A program made the translations under genes and the position numbers. Positions 27,535 to 37,285 of a stretch of 64,000 bases of DNA are shown here, piece after piece. The DNA comes from Oleispira sp051275515 (GTDB lineage Bacteria > Pseudomonadota > Gammaproteobacteria > Pseudomonadales > Oceanobacteraceae). The number at the start of each line of letters is the position of its first letter. Position 1 is the first letter of the stretch. The notes beneath the pieces are model-generated. The model was not told where the DNA came from and made no database searches. It was given only the letters and a program-made list of their open reading frames with translations. The stretch covers positions 7,362 through 71,361 of the forward strand of contig JBNMOT010000003.1 of assembly GCA_051275515.1 (NCBI GenBank). The letters are read 5' to 3'.

Positions 27535-28545
27535 TTGGCTTTTAATGATGCGCAACGCTTTTATCCAGAAACTCGTCTTCGTCGTAATCGTCGAGATGAT
27601 TTTTCACGCCGCTTAATGCGTGAAACGACATTAACTACGGACGATTTAATTTACCCTATGTTCGTACTGGAAGGCCAGAACCAACGCGAAGGCATTTCAT
27701 CAATGCCAGGCATTGAACGCCTATCGATTGATCTTTTAGTCGCTGAGTGTAAGCATTTAGTTAAACTAGGCATTCCTGCAGTGGCACTTTTTCCTGTGAC
27801 GCCCAATGATGCCAAAACAGAATTCGCCGAAGAAGCTTACAACCCTGATGGCCTGGCTCAACGCGCCGTGCGTGCGATTAAAGATGCTTGCCCATTATTG
27901 GGGGTCATCACAGATGTCGCCTTAGACCCTTTTACCCTTCATGGCCAAGACGGTATCTTGGATGCTAAGGGTTATGTATTAAATGATCGTACCGTCGATA
28001 CATTAGTTCGCCAAGCACTCTCTCACTCTGAAGCGGGTGCTGACGTGGTGGCACCGAGTGATATGATGGATGGACGCATTGGAGAAATCCGCACTATTTT
28101 AGAAAATGAGGGGCATGTCAATACACGCATTCTCGCTTATTCGGCTAAATACGCCTCGGCGTATTATGGCCCTTTCCGTGATGCGGTAGGTTCTGCGGCC
28201 AACTTGGGTAAAGCCGATAAAAAAACGTATCAAATGGACCCTGCTAATACCGATGAAGCCCTGCACGAAGTCGCGATGGATTTAGCTGAAGGCGCTGACA
28301 TGATTATGGTTAAGCCGGGTATGCCTTACTTAGATATTGTACGCCGCGTAAAACAAGAGTTTGGTGTACCGACGTTTGTGTATCAGGTCAGTGGCGAATA
28401 TGCGATGCATAAAGCGGCGGCACAAAATGGCTGGTTAGATGATATTGCGGTCATGCACGAATCGTTAACCTGTATCAAGCGCGCGGGTGCTAATGCTATT
28501 TTGACTTACTACGCGAAGCAATTTGCTGAAGAATTAAATAAATAA
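27535..28545 (+). CDS. hemB: delta-aminolevulinic acid dehydratase (porphobilinogen synthase)
   Basis: HemB condenses two aminolevulinates to porphobilinogen in haem synthesis. The Schiff-base lysines are in ILAYSAKYASAYYGP and MIMVKPGMPYLDI. The metal region reads TDVALDPFTLHGQDG, lacking the Cys triad of zinc enzymes; this is the magnesium-dependent Pseudomonas type. Translation starts at TTG: GGAG lies seven bases upstream and no other start fits the conserved N-terminus (RRLRRN-type). Length 336 is standard. ppk follows in the same direction. Confidence 0.95.
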   Translation: MAFNDAQRFYPETRLRRNRRDDFSRRLMRETTLTTDDLIYPMFVLEGQNQREGISSMPGIERLSIDLLVAECKHLVKLGIPAVALFPVTPNDAKTEFAEEAYNPDGLAQRAVRAIKDACPLLGVITDVALDPFTLHGQDGILDAKGYVLNDRTVDTLVRQALSHSEAGADVVAPSDMMDGRIGEIRTILENEGHVNTRILAYSAKYASAYYGPFRDAVGSAANLGKADKKTYQMDPANTDEALHEVAMDLAEGADMIMVKPGMPYLDIVRRVKQEFGVPTFVYQVSGEYAMHKAAAQNGWLDDIAVMHESLTCIKRAGANAILTYYAKQFAEELNK

Positions 28546-28625
28546 AAATTGCTCTAATAAATCACCGTCATTTAAAACGCTATCGCGGTGATTCAGTGGG
28601 GAGTATTTATAAATAAGGATGAACA

Positions 28626-30731
28626 ATGTCAGCGACTGACGATACAGTGATCGATCTGCAAAACCCTGAATATTACATCAATCGGGAATTGAGCCATTTG
28701 CAGTTTAATATTCGAGTATTAGAACAAGCTCTAGATGAAACTCATCCGTTATTAGAGCGCCTGTTCTTTCTTTGTATTTTCAGCAGCAACCTCGATGAGT
28801 TTTTTGAAGTGCGCGTTGCAGGCTTAAAGCAACAATTGGCATTTGGTCGTGAAACCGCTGGCGCCGATGGATTGCATGCTGGCGAAGTATTAAAACAAAT
28901 CAACGAAATTTGCACCAATACCCTTGAGCGCCAGTACGACATTTTAAATGATGTTATGTTTCCTGCACTCGCACAAGAAAATATTCGTTTCTTACGTCGT
29001 GCAACCTGGACCGAAGATCAGCAAGCCTGGGTGAAAGAGTATTTCTACAATGACGTGCTGCCTATTTGCAGCCCAATTGGACTCGATCCGTCTCACCCAT
29101 TTCCTCGATTGGTCAATAAAAGTCTCAATTTTATTGTTAGCCTAGAAGGCAAAGATGCTTTTGGCCGTGAGACAGGCTTAGCCCTAATCCCTGCACCGCG
29201 CTCACTCCCACGAATCATTCGCCTACCGGATAAACTTTGTGAAGATGGTGATAATTTTGTATTTCTATCGTCCATTATTCACCAATTTGCCGATGAACTC
29301 TTCCCGGGCATGACGATTAAAGGCTGCTACCAGTTCCGAGTTACCCGCAACGCTGATTTAGACATTGACCATGATGATACGGTCGATCTTGCCAGTGCAC
29401 TTGAAGACGAACTGCATTCGCGTAATTTCGGTGAAGAAATGCGTTTAGAAGTCGCTGATAACTGTCCGACTGACTTGGTTGAGTTCTTACTCTCCAAGTT
29501 TGATCTTAAAGAAAGCGATCTCTATCAAGTCAATGGCCCGGTGAATCTTGGCCGCATGATGGAAGTGGTTGGTCAAATCGACCGCCCAGATTTACGCTAC
29601 CCACCTTTTACCCCGGGCCTGCCTAATCACTTAAGCTTTAAAAAGAGCATTTTCGAAGCTATTCGAGAAAAAGATACCCTGCTTTTGCACCCATTTGAAT
29701 CGTTTACCCCCGTCGTCGACATGTTGCGCGAGGCCGCAAAAGATCCTTCTGTGCTTGCGATCAAACAAACGCTCTATCGCACCGGAGCTAAATCAGAAGT
29801 GGTTAATGCCTTAGTCTACGCAGCACGCAACGGTAAAGAAGTCACAGTTGTCATCGAGTTGCGAGCGCGTTTTGACGAAGAGGAAAATCTCTACCTTGCT
29901 AACCGCCTGCAGGAAGCTGGGGCCGTCGTGGTTTATGGCGTAGTAGGCTACAAAACCCACGCTAAAATGATGCTAATTGTTCGTAAAGAGCAAAGTATAT
30001 TACGCCGCTATGTTCATCTAGGCACAGGCAACTACCACGCTGGTAATGCTCGGGTATATACCGATTACAGTTTTTTAACCGCTGATAATTCTATTGGCGA
30101 AGACGTACACAAGGTTTTCCAACAGCTCACCGGGATGGGAAAAGCATTACGCATTAAAAAACTTTTCCACGCCCCTTTTACGTTGCATAAACAGCTCCTT
30201 GAACTCATTGACCGTGAACGCTTGAATGCCGAAGAAGGCAAGCCCGCTTACATTCGAGTAAAAGCTAACGGACTGACCGAAAACAAAGTGATCCGCGCGT
30301 TGTATAAAGCATCCCAAGCAGGGGTTCAAATTGATCTCATTATTCGTGGAATGTGTTGCTTGCGCCCCGGAATCCCGGGGGTATCAGACAATATACGGGT
30401 GCGTTCCATTGTGGGCAGGTTCCTAGAACATACCCGAGTATATTCTTTCTGTAATAACGATAAATATGAGTTTTATGCGGCCAGTGCCGATTTAATGGAG
30501 CGTAATTTATTAAACCGAGTTGAAACCTGCTTCCCAATTGAAGGTAATAAGTTACGCAACCGAATGAAAGAAGAGTTTGAATGCTACCTTGCAGACAATA
30601 GCCAAGCCTGGGATTTAGACACTGACGGATATTACATTTTAGCTCATCCGCAGAAAAATGAAGAAACTGGCGAGCTAGAGATCGTTCGCGCGCAACAAAT
30701 TTTACTAGAGAAACTTGCGGCGGCTAAATAG
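28626..30731 (+). CDS. ppk: polyphosphate kinase 1
   Basis: Ppk1 reversibly polymerises the gamma-phosphate of ATP into polyphosphate. The N-terminal domain starts with YYINRELSHLQFNIRVLEQA; SSNLDEFFEVRVAGLK follows. The autophosphorylated His is in VVGYKTHAKMMLIVR, with HLGTGNYHAGNARVYTD nearby, and the second conserved His is in RFLEHTRVYSF. Length 701 matches the family. AAGGATGAACA precedes ATG. It converges with ppx after 22 bases, the usual pairing of synthesis and degradation. Confidence 0.97.
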   Translation: MSATDDTVIDLQNPEYYINRELSHLQFNIRVLEQALDETHPLLERLFFLCIFSSNLDEFFEVRVAGLKQQLAFGRETAGADGLHAGEVLKQINEICTNTLERQYDILNDVMFPALAQENIRFLRRATWTEDQQAWVKEYFYNDVLPICSPIGLDPSHPFPRLVNKSLNFIVSLEGKDAFGRETGLALIPAPRSLPRIIRLPDKLCEDGDNFVFLSSIIHQFADELFPGMTIKGCYQFRVTRNADLDIDHDDTVDLASALEDELHSRNFGEEMRLEVADNCPTDLVEFLLSKFDLKESDLYQVNGPVNLGRMMEVVGQIDRPDLRYPPFTPGLPNHLSFKKSIFEAIREKDTLLLHPFESFTPVVDMLREAAKDPSVLAIKQTLYRTGAKSEVVNALVYAARNGKEVTVVIELRARFDEEENLYLANRLQEAGAVVVYGVVGYKTHAKMMLIVRKEQSILRRYVHLGTGNYHAGNARVYTDYSFLTADNSIGEDVHKVFQQLTGMGKALRIKKLFHAPFTLHKQLLELIDRERLNAEEGKPAYIRVKANGLTENKVIRALYKASQAGVQIDLIIRGMCCLRPGIPGVSDNIRVRSIVGRFLEHTRVYSFCNNDKYEFYAASADLMERNLLNRVETCFPIEGNKLRNRMKEEFECYLADNSQAWDLDTDGYYILAHPQKNEETGELEIVRAQQILLEKLAAAK

Positions 30732-30753
30732 CCGATATCCGCTCACCGATGGG

Positions 30754-32265
30754 TTAAGTATCCTCAGCGATAACCAACTCTAGGCCCACTGCATTTAAGT
30801 AATTTGACTCAACGATCAAATCATCATGAGTCAGCGGGTGCTGTTTAAACCAACCGCTAGGAAAAACCAGAGTAATCGAAGCATTCTTCGCTTGGCATTC
30901 TATTTCGGGTAATTCAACGGCGCCACGGCTGTGATTAAGTACCGCAGAAAGACGCAATAACATGCAAAGATAACGCGCCTGTTGCCTTACCATTACGCTT
31001 AAGCTTTCAATCCCAGACTCCGGAAATTTTCGGCGCTGCCCTTTCAGCAATACCGCTAACAACTCTTGCCCTTGGCGGGTAAACCCGGCCATATCACTGT
31101 GTTGAACCAGATAAGCACCGTGTTTCTGAAATTGATGATGCGTAATACTCAGCCCAATTTCGTGCAACTCGGCCGCCCACAATAACCATTTCCTTGCAGA
31201 ACTGGGTAATTTCCAATCTTTTTCTACCTGATCCAACAAATTTAAAGCACAGTTTTTAACTCGGCTCGCTTGGCCTTGATTAACATGAAACCTTTCCTGC
31301 ATTGAATTCACCGTGCGCTGACGCACGTTCTCATGGCCTGAACGCCCGATTAAATCCCACAACGCACCTTCCCGAAGAGCACCATCGGAGTAATGCATTT
31401 TAGTAATTTTAAAGGTATCAAAGATACCTTTTAAGATCGCAATACCCGCAATAAAAACCTGCTGACGCAAAGGTTTAAAACCGGGCAATTCAATATCATC
31501 AATCCTTTTATGCGACGTTAACCATTGGCACAGTTTATTTAAACCTTCACGGGTAATACCCTGCTCACTCCAGCCTTTACTGATGAGGATTTGCTCAGTG
31601 GCACGAATGGTTCCAGACGAACCAATCACTTCATGCCAGCCAATTTTTTTATATGCTTGTTGTATTTCTAAAAGTTCGCGACGAGCACGCGTAACCGCAC
31701 GATGAAAATTCAGCTCACTAATTTCTCCATCAGAAAAAAACTGGCGGGTATAAGAGACACAACCCATAAATAAGCTTTCCAGCGCTTTAGACTCAAAACG
31801 TTCACCTATAATAAGCTCGGTACTACCCCCTCCTATATCAATGACCAAACGCTTGCCTTCATCATCTGCCTGAGTATGACTCACCCCAAGATAGATCAAA
31901 CGCGCTTCCTCGCGACCTGCAATCAATTCAATCTGAAAGCCTAGAATATCTTCCGCGCGACTAATAAACTCGTTACGGTTTCGCGCAACCCGTAAAGCGT
32001 TAGTCGCCACCACCGTCACGGCTTCTGGTTTGAAACCTCGTAAATGCTTAGCAAAGCCGCGCAAGCATTCCAGCCCACGCAGCATAGACTCTTCACTAAG
32101 ATAGCCTCGTTCATTCAATCCTGCGGCCAGCTGTACCTTTTCGCCGCGTCTCTCAACCGTGCGCAGCTCTCCCTGCAACGGCTGGGCAATCATCATATGA
32201 AAGCTGTTTGAGCCCAAATCAACGGCGGCAATCTGATTAGACTCCTGATGATTAATGTCTGGCAT
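30754..32265 (-). CDS. ppx: exopolyphosphatase / guanosine pentaphosphatase
   Basis: Ppx removes terminal phosphates from polyphosphate. The sugar-kinase-like fold begins AAVDLGSNSFHMMIAQ, with the second phosphate loop in VIDIGGGSTELIIG and GSSGTIRATEQIL after it. The C-terminal HD-like region includes LHEIGLSITHHQFQKHGAYLV. Length 503 matches E. coli and Pseudomonas Ppx. It diverges from trxA. Confidence 0.95.
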   Translation of the reverse strand: MPDINHQESNQIAAVDLGSNSFHMMIAQPLQGELRTVERRGEKVQLAAGLNERGYLSEESMLRGLECLRGFAKHLRGFKPEAVTVVATNALRVARNRNEFISRAEDILGFQIELIAGREEARLIYLGVSHTQADDEGKRLVIDIGGGSTELIIGERFESKALESLFMGCVSYTRQFFSDGEISELNFHRAVTRARRELLEIQQAYKKIGWHEVIGSSGTIRATEQILISKGWSEQGITREGLNKLCQWLTSHKRIDDIELPGFKPLRQQVFIAGIAILKGIFDTFKITKMHYSDGALREGALWDLIGRSGHENVRQRTVNSMQERFHVNQGQASRVKNCALNLLDQVEKDWKLPSSARKWLLWAAELHEIGLSITHHQFQKHGAYLVQHSDMAGFTRQGQELLAVLLKGQRRKFPESGIESLSVMVRQQARYLCMLLRLSAVLNHSRGAVELPEIECQAKNASITLVFPSGWFKQHPLTHDDLIVESNYLNAVGLELVIAEDT

Positions 32266-32372
32266 AGTTGAATTCTTACCCGAAGGCCTTATATTACAAT
32301 AATCTTTTAATCATACGTGATTGTGACAACGTTACGGAACCGCTGTTTTCTGTTAGTTAAATATATTTTGAC

Positions 32373-32400
32373 TTGCGTCCTCAATCTGGCTCCGTACAAT
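32373..32400 (+). promoter_or_regulatory. candidate trxA promoter
   Basis: TTGCGT (32373-32378) is followed after 16 bases by TACAAT (32395-32400), 45 bases before the trxA ATG. Confidence 0.5.
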
Positions 32401-32444
32401 GCACACCTTTATAATTTTAGTTAACCAAATTCCGGAGATAATCC

Positions 32445-32771
32445 ATGAGTGATAATATCTTAACTGTTTCTGACGATTCTTTCGACGCAGACGTTCTAGG
32501 TTCTGATCTACCTGTTTTGGTTGATTTTTGGGCTGAGTGGTGTGGTCCTTGTAAAATGATCGCTCCAGTTCTTGAAGAGATCGCGGAAGAATTCGCTGGC
32601 AAAATCAAAGTGGCTAAGCTGAACATCGACCAAAACGAAGCGACTGCGCCTAAGTTTGGTATCCGTAGCATCCCTACGTTGATGATCTTTAAAGACGGCA
32701 ACGCTGAAGCGACTAAAGTAGGCGCATTGAGCAAGTCTGAGCTAATCGCTTTCATTGAGCAAAGTATCTAA
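32445..32771 (+). CDS. trxA: thioredoxin 1
   Basis: TrxA is the cytosolic disulfide reductant for ribonucleotide reductase and other proteins. The active site WCGPCKM is in VDFWAEWCGPCKMIAPVLEE and the cis-proline in FGIRSIPTLMIFKDG. Length 108 is standard. CCGGAGATAATCC gives a good ribosome site. trxA upstream of rho is conserved in gammaproteobacteria. A 15-bp hairpin follows at 32808. Confidence 0.97.
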   Translation: MSDNILTVSDDSFDADVLGSDLPVLVDFWAEWCGPCKMIAPVLEEIAEEFAGKIKVAKLNIDQNEATAPKFGIRSIPTLMIFKDGNAEATKVGALSKSELIAFIEQSI

Positions 32772-32807
32772 CTTGCGTAGCGCCTAATGATTAATTGGGT
32801 GCATTTT

Positions 32808-32841
32808 AAAGATAAAGCATGACTTATCGTGCTTTATCTTT
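32808..32841 (+). terminator. hairpin after trxA
   Basis: A 15-bp stem (AAAGATAAAGCATGA with TCGTGCTTTATCTTT, one G-T wobble) closes over CTTA. The T-tail is short (TTTGTCTT), so it may be a weak terminator or mRNA-protecting hairpin before rho. Confidence 0.6.
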
Positions 32842-32984
32842 GTCTTACCCTAGACAGCTTATAGCAAACCGTCTATATTAAATCTGTTCTATCTTTAGTC
32901 TTAACAGACATTCCCCTAATGTATACCCACTTCTAAGGTGTATATTTTATTCTTAAATAAGCATTAAAAATTCTTATCCTATCT

Positions 32985-34262
32985 ATGAATCTTACCGAAT
33001 TAAAGCAAAAATCTGTTCCAGAATTACTGGATATCGCCAAGGAAATGGGCATCGAGCACGTCAGCCGTTCTCGTAAACAAGACATCATTTTCGCAGTCTT
33101 AAAAAAGCACGCTAAAAGCGGCGAAGACATCTACGGCGATGGCATTTTAGAAATTCTACAAGATGGCTTCGGCTTCTTACGAAGTGCAACGTCCTCTTAT
33201 CTGGCTGGCCCAGATGATATTTATGTATCTCCAAGCCAGATCCGACGCTTCAACTTGCGTAAAGGTGATACCGTTGCAGGCAAGATTCGCCCACCCAAAG
33301 AAGGTGAACGTTACTTTGCAATGCTGAAGGTCAATGAAATCAATGGCGATAAGCCTGAGAACGTTAAGAATAAGACCTTATTTGAAAACCTAACACCTCT
33401 GTTCCCAGATGAGCCATTAATTTTAGAAGTCGGTAACGGTTCTGCAGATGATTTATCATCACGTGTTATCGATCTGATTGCGCCTATTGGCAAAGGTCAA
33501 CGTGGCTTAATCGTTGCACCACCTAAAGCCGGTAAAACCATGTTGCTACAGAGTATTGCCCAAGCAATCTCGCGCAACAACCCTGAATGTGAGCTGATCG
33601 TATTACTGATCGACGAACGTCCAGAAGAAGTAACCGAAATGACGCGCTCGGTGCGGGGAGAAGTGGTAGCATCCACCTTCGATGAGCCACCCTCCCGTCA
33701 CGTTCAGGTAGCCGAAATGGTTATCGAGAAAGCCAAGCGCTTGGTTGAACACAAGCGTGACGTAGTCATTCTATTAGACTCGATTACTCGTCTAGCGCGT
33801 GCTTACAATACCGTTGTACCTTCCTCTGGTAAGGTACTAACTGGTGGTGTTGATGCGCACGCATTAGAAAAGCCAAAGCGTTTCTTTGGTGCGGCACGTA
33901 ACATCGAAGAAGGTGGTTCTTTAACGATCATTGCAACGGCACTCGTAGATACCGGTTCTAAGATGGACGAAGTAATCTACGAAGAATTTAAAGGTACCGG
34001 TAACCAAGAGCTCCACCTTGATCGTAAAGTTGCTGAGAAACGTATTTATCCAGCGATAAACGTTCGCCGTTCTGGTACTCGTCGTGAAGACTTGTTGATG
34101 CCTGAAGCCGATCTTCAACGTCTTTGGATCTTACGTCGTCTACTGAGTGAAATGGAAGACGTACCTGCGATTGAGTTCTTGTTAGATAAGTTGCGTCAAA
34201 GCGAATCTAATAATGAATTCTTCGATTCTATGCGTGGTGGTAAGACGTCTAAGAAGAAATAG
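32985..34262 (+). CDS. rho: transcription termination factor Rho
   Basis: Rho is a hexameric RNA helicase that ends transcription. The N-terminal LKQKSVPELLDIAKEMGIE, the RNA-binding cold-shock-like domain (ILQDGFGFLRS), P-loop IVAPPKAGKTMLLQ, Walker B VVILLDSITRLARAYN and the ring loops are all present. Length 425 is slightly above the E. coli 419. A 213-base leader separates it from trxA, where many gammaproteobacteria autoregulate rho; I do not resolve a specific element there. Confidence 0.98.
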   Translation: MNLTELKQKSVPELLDIAKEMGIEHVSRSRKQDIIFAVLKKHAKSGEDIYGDGILEILQDGFGFLRSATSSYLAGPDDIYVSPSQIRRFNLRKGDTVAGKIRPPKEGERYFAMLKVNEINGDKPENVKNKTLFENLTPLFPDEPLILEVGNGSADDLSSRVIDLIAPIGKGQRGLIVAPPKAGKTMLLQSIAQAISRNNPECELIVLLIDERPEEVTEMTRSVRGEVVASTFDEPPSRHVQVAEMVIEKAKRLVEHKRDVVILLDSITRLARAYNTVVPSSGKVLTGGVDAHALEKPKRFFGAARNIEEGGSLTIIATALVDTGSKMDEVIYEEFKGTGNQELHLDRKVAEKRIYPAINVRRSGTRREDLLMPEADLQRLWILRRLLSEMEDVPAIEFLLDKLRQSESNNEFFDSMRGGKTSKKK

Positions 34263-34280
34263 ACGTTTTATTGCTAGCAA

Positions 34281-34351
34281 GCCGAGAGCTTTTTAACAAA
34301 AGCGCTCGGCACAAAAAAGCCCGATTAGTTATGCTAATCGGGCTTTTTTTT
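34281..34351 (+). terminator. tandem hairpins and strong terminator after rho
   Basis: Two stems lie in tandem. The first is GCCGAGAGCTTTT (34281-34293) with AAAAGCGCTCGGC (34298-34310), one mismatch. The second pairs AAAAAAGCCCGATTAG (34313-34328) with CTAATCGGGCTTTTTT (34334-34349) across TTATG and ends in a T-run. The second is a textbook bidirectional terminator. Confidence 0.9.
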
Positions 34352-34444
34352 GGCTCGAGTACAAAGAATATCATGACGGGTAATTGGGCAATTGAGGAAA
34401 AATCAATACTGGCACTAATAGGAAAAAACCGAGAAGGCGCGCAT

Positions 34445-34476
34445 AAAAAAGCCGCTGATCTTTCGATAGCGGCTTC
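34445..34476 (-). terminator. terminator of rpoH
   Basis: On the minus strand AAGCCGCT and AGCGGCTT pair around ATCGAAAGATC and are followed by TTTTT. It lies 45 bases past the rpoH stop. Confidence 0.8.
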
Positions 34477-34519
34477 TTTAAGACAATGCCAGGGTGGTTG
34501 AGACTGTCGTTATGCGAAC

Positions 34520-35386
34520 TTAAGCCGCTTCTGCCTCCATGGCGTCACGGACTTTTTTCATTGCATTTTTTTCTAGTTGACGGATACGCTCTGCTGAGAC
34601 TTCGTATTCAGCCGCTAGTTTGTGCAGCGTCGCTTTATCATCAGTCAACCAACGTTGCTGAAGAATATCTCGGCTACGTTCGTCTAGATTCGCTAGCGCA
34701 GAGTGCAAGCTAGTACTCGCTTGCTGCTCATGTAGGGTATTTTCAACCACTACCGCGGGATCAAAACGTTGATCTTCTAAATAATGAGCAGGTGATTTAT
34801 AAGCCGTTTCATCATCTTCATCAGCCCCCGCATCAAAAGCAGCATCGCGCGCTTGCAGGCGACCTTCCATTTCAAATACTGTTTTAGACTCTACGCCTAA
34901 TGCTTCAGCGATGTCTTTCGCTTCCGCTTGTGATAACCAACCTAGCTTCTTTTTAGAGCTACGAAGATTAAAGAACATTTTACGTTGCGCTTTCGTTGTC
35001 GCAACTTTCACAATACGCCAGTTGCGCAAAATGAATTCGTGCATTTCGGCTTTGATCCAATGCACAGCAAAAGAGACTAAACGTACACCAACAGCAGGGT
35101 CGAAGCGTTTAACCGCTTTCATTAAACCTACGTTACCTTCTTGTATTAGATCACCTTGGTTCAAACCATAACCAGAGTAGCTTTTTGCAATATGAGCAAC
35201 AAAGCGTAAGTGCGACATAATTAAACGACGCGCAGCCTCTAAGTCCTCTTCATAATGAAGCAGGGTGGTTAATTCTCGCTCTTCCGCGATACTCAGCACT
35301 GGCACAGAATTAACCCGAGCCAAATAGGCTTCAAGGTTAGCACCAGGGCTTAAAGCATCAATAGATTGCAAGGCAGTGTTCATCAA
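34520..35386 (-). CDS. rpoH: heat-shock sigma factor RpoH (sigma-32)
   Basis: RpoH directs RNA polymerase to heat-shock promoters. The region 2 motif SHLRFVAHIAKSYSGYGLNQ, the RpoH box AQRKMFFNLRSSKKKLGWLS that separates it from other sigma factors, and region 4.2 LAAEYEVSAERIRQLEKNAM are clear. Length 288 is normal. It follows ftsX on the same strand, as in E. coli and Pseudomonas. A GCACTC/GAGTGC hairpin sits in the 5' leader (about 35424-35446); a thermosensor role is not demonstrated. Confidence 0.97.
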   Translation of the reverse strand: MMNTALQSIDALSPGANLEAYLARVNSVPVLSIAEERELTTLLHYEEDLEAARRLIMSHLRFVAHIAKSYSGYGLNQGDLIQEGNVGLMKAVKRFDPAVGVRLVSFAVHWIKAEMHEFILRNWRIVKVATTKAQRKMFFNLRSSKKKLGWLSQAEAKDIAEALGVESKTVFEMEGRLQARDAAFDAGADEDDETAYKSPAHYLEDQRFDPAVVVENTLHEQQASTSLHSALANLDERSRDILQQRWLTDDKATLHKLAAEYEVSAERIRQLEKNAMKKVRDAMEAEAA

Positions 35387-35512
35387 TTCTTCCTACTCAA
35401 TTTATAAAGGATTTATCAAGTGTAGCACTCGTCTTTATTGAGTGCCATGGTGATAGTAAGTTCATTTATGGAACAGTCTTTTTACTTTTCTTTGCATTAT
35501 ACTCTCACCATA

Positions 35513-36484
35513 TTATGGCTCGATGGCAACCAAATGACGCTGTACAGACCACCAAGAACCTATTAATCCGAGCAATGCGGCGCTTGATATTAGCCAACAT
35601 GTTGGCTCAAAAGGCAAGGGTTGTAAGTAAAAGTCAGCCCCATATAATTCGGCGATATTGGCAACCGGACCTTGCAACAAAATCCAGCAGAGTCCTAACA
35701 TCAGCCACGCTAGAATACCGCCAATCGCACCGTACCAAAAGCCAGAATATAAAAAAGGTCGCCTAACATAGGCATTAGTACCACCTACCAACTTAATAAC
35801 ACGAATTTCTTCGGTACGCGCCGCAATCGACAAACGTATGGTATTGCCGACAACCAGCACAATCGCCAGTGCTAATAAAACCCCCACTACGGCAACCAAA
35901 CGTTGCGCTAACGCTAATAAAGCCAATAGTCGTTCTACCCAGGCCATATCAACTTGCACGCTATCAACGTGTCTAAATGATTGAATTTGTCCGGCCAGTA
36001 CACTGAGTTCCTCTTTATCAATCCCTAAAGGTGGCTCTACCAGCAATACCGCCGGCAGTGGGTTTTCATCCAAGAAGCTCAAGGCTTCTGAAATACCCCC
36101 GTATTGGGTAAATTCTTCTAACGCTTGTTCAGGGGAAACATAAACGACTTTATTGACGTGATCGAGAGAGGCAACTCTTAAACGCAGAGCATTGCTATCG
36201 GCTTCACGAATATCGGCGGCTAAAAAAACAGTCATCTGGCCCGAGGATTCAAAGTGGCCGCTAAGCTGCTGTAAATTGTTCACGGCCATATAAAGCGCCC
36301 CTGGAAGAGTCAGCGCAATGGCAATCACTAGCCAAGTTAATAAGCTGGACGCGGGGGTGGCCAATAACTTTGATAAGGATTCCACCGCCACCATCTGATG
36401 ATTACGGAAGTAAGCACCGAACTTATCTCCCACATCTAATTTGGCTGCGGAAGCGCCTTGCTGATTCGACGTTTTTTCAGACAT
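35513..36484 (-). CDS. ftsX: cell division ABC permease FtsX
   Basis: FtsX is the membrane subunit of FtsEX, which activates septal peptidoglycan hydrolysis. One N-terminal helix (LLTWLVIAIALTLPGALYM), a periplasmic loop, and three later helices (VAVVGVLLALAIVLVVG and two more) fit a four-pass FtsX. A longer frame to 36517 exists, but I place the start at ATG 36484: GGAG lies seven bases upstream and this gives an 8-base overlap with ftsE. Confidence 0.93.
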   Translation of the reverse strand: MSEKTSNQQGASAAKLDVGDKFGAYFRNHQMVAVESLSKLLATPASSLLTWLVIAIALTLPGALYMAVNNLQQLSGHFESSGQMTVFLAADIREADSNALRLRVASLDHVNKVVYVSPEQALEEFTQYGGISEALSFLDENPLPAVLLVEPPLGIDKEELSVLAGQIQSFRHVDSVQVDMAWVERLLALLALAQRLVAVVGVLLALAIVLVVGNTIRLSIAARTEEIRVIKLVGGTNAYVRRPFLYSGFWYGAIGGILAWLMLGLCWILLQGPVANIAELYGADFYLQPLPFEPTCWLISSAALLGLIGSWWSVQRHLVAIEP

Positions 36485-37163
36485 GTAAAGCTCCATGATC
36501 GATTTCATTACCCGCAATCATTTGGCCATTTTGTAAAATCAATCGACGCTTATTCATTCGCTCTACGAGGGCAATATCGTGAGTCGCGATTAACACAGTG
36601 ACTCCCACTTGCTGAAACTGGCTGAATAAATTCATAATTTCAGCAGAGAGTTCTGGATCTAGATTACCGGTTGGCTCATCCGCAATTAATAGGGCTGGTT
36701 TATTCACGACCGCTCGGGCGATACCGATACGCTGCTGTTCGCCACCCGAGAGCTGAATCGGGTTGAGTTTTTCTTTGCCTAACAAACCCACTTTATCCAA
36801 TGCCGCGCGTACGCGACGACCGGTTTCTTTCAGCGAGGTGCCCGCGATTAATAATGGTAAAGCAACATTTTCAAAAACGCTGCGATCAAAGAGTAATTGA
36901 TGATTCTGAAAAACGACGCCCACTTTACGCCTATGGTAAGGCACAAGACCTTCACGCAAACGGGATAGATTGCTGCCATCGACCACGACTTCACCGCGCG
37001 TAGGCACTTCCATGCGCATCATGAGTTTAAGAAGAGTACTTTTTCCCGCTCCAGAGTGGCCTGTAAGAAAAGCCATTTCACCACGGGCTAACTCAAAGCT
37101 AACCCCGCTAAGCGCCTCGTTCCCCGATGGGTAACGCTTACTGACACGATCAAAACGAACCAT
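36477..37163 (-). CDS. ftsE: cell division ATP-binding protein FtsE
   Basis: FtsE is the ATPase of FtsEX. VRFDRVSKRYPSGNEALSG is the standard start; Walker A is GHSGAGKSTLLKLMM, the signature LSGGEQQRIGIARA, and Walker B LLIADEPTGNLDPEL. I choose ATG 37163, which matches family N-termini. A GTG at 37190 and a TTG at 37169 (eight bases after AAGGAG) are alternatives, and the TTG is the better placed for translation. It lies between ftsY and ftsX on one strand, the conserved ftsY-ftsE-ftsX order. Confidence 0.95.
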   Translation of the reverse strand: MVRFDRVSKRYPSGNEALSGVSFELARGEMAFLTGHSGAGKSTLLKLMMRMEVPTRGEVVVDGSNLSRLREGLVPYHRRKVGVVFQNHQLLFDRSVFENVALPLLIAGTSLKETGRRVRAALDKVGLLGKEKLNPIQLSGGEQQRIGIARAVVNKPALLIADEPTGNLDPELSAEIMNLFSQFQQVGVTVLIATHDIALVERMNKRRLILQNGQMIAGNEIDHGALHV

Positions 37164-37285
37164 TGGCAAAATTAGGTCTCCTTGCTTCACATTAGGACCG
37201 AACGCGGGTTGCCTTTTCGCATATCAATGCGCGAAAGCTAAAGCAATTAGTTTATTTTTTAAATAAACGCGTTTAACGAACTGGG

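Noticed and set aside
28560..28592. Hairpin AATCACCG/CGGTGATT between hemB and ppk as a terminator
   Set aside because: The loop is long and no T-run follows.
35387..35512. A thermosensor in the rpoH leader
   Set aside because: Only one short hairpin is visible and I cannot show pairing with the start region.
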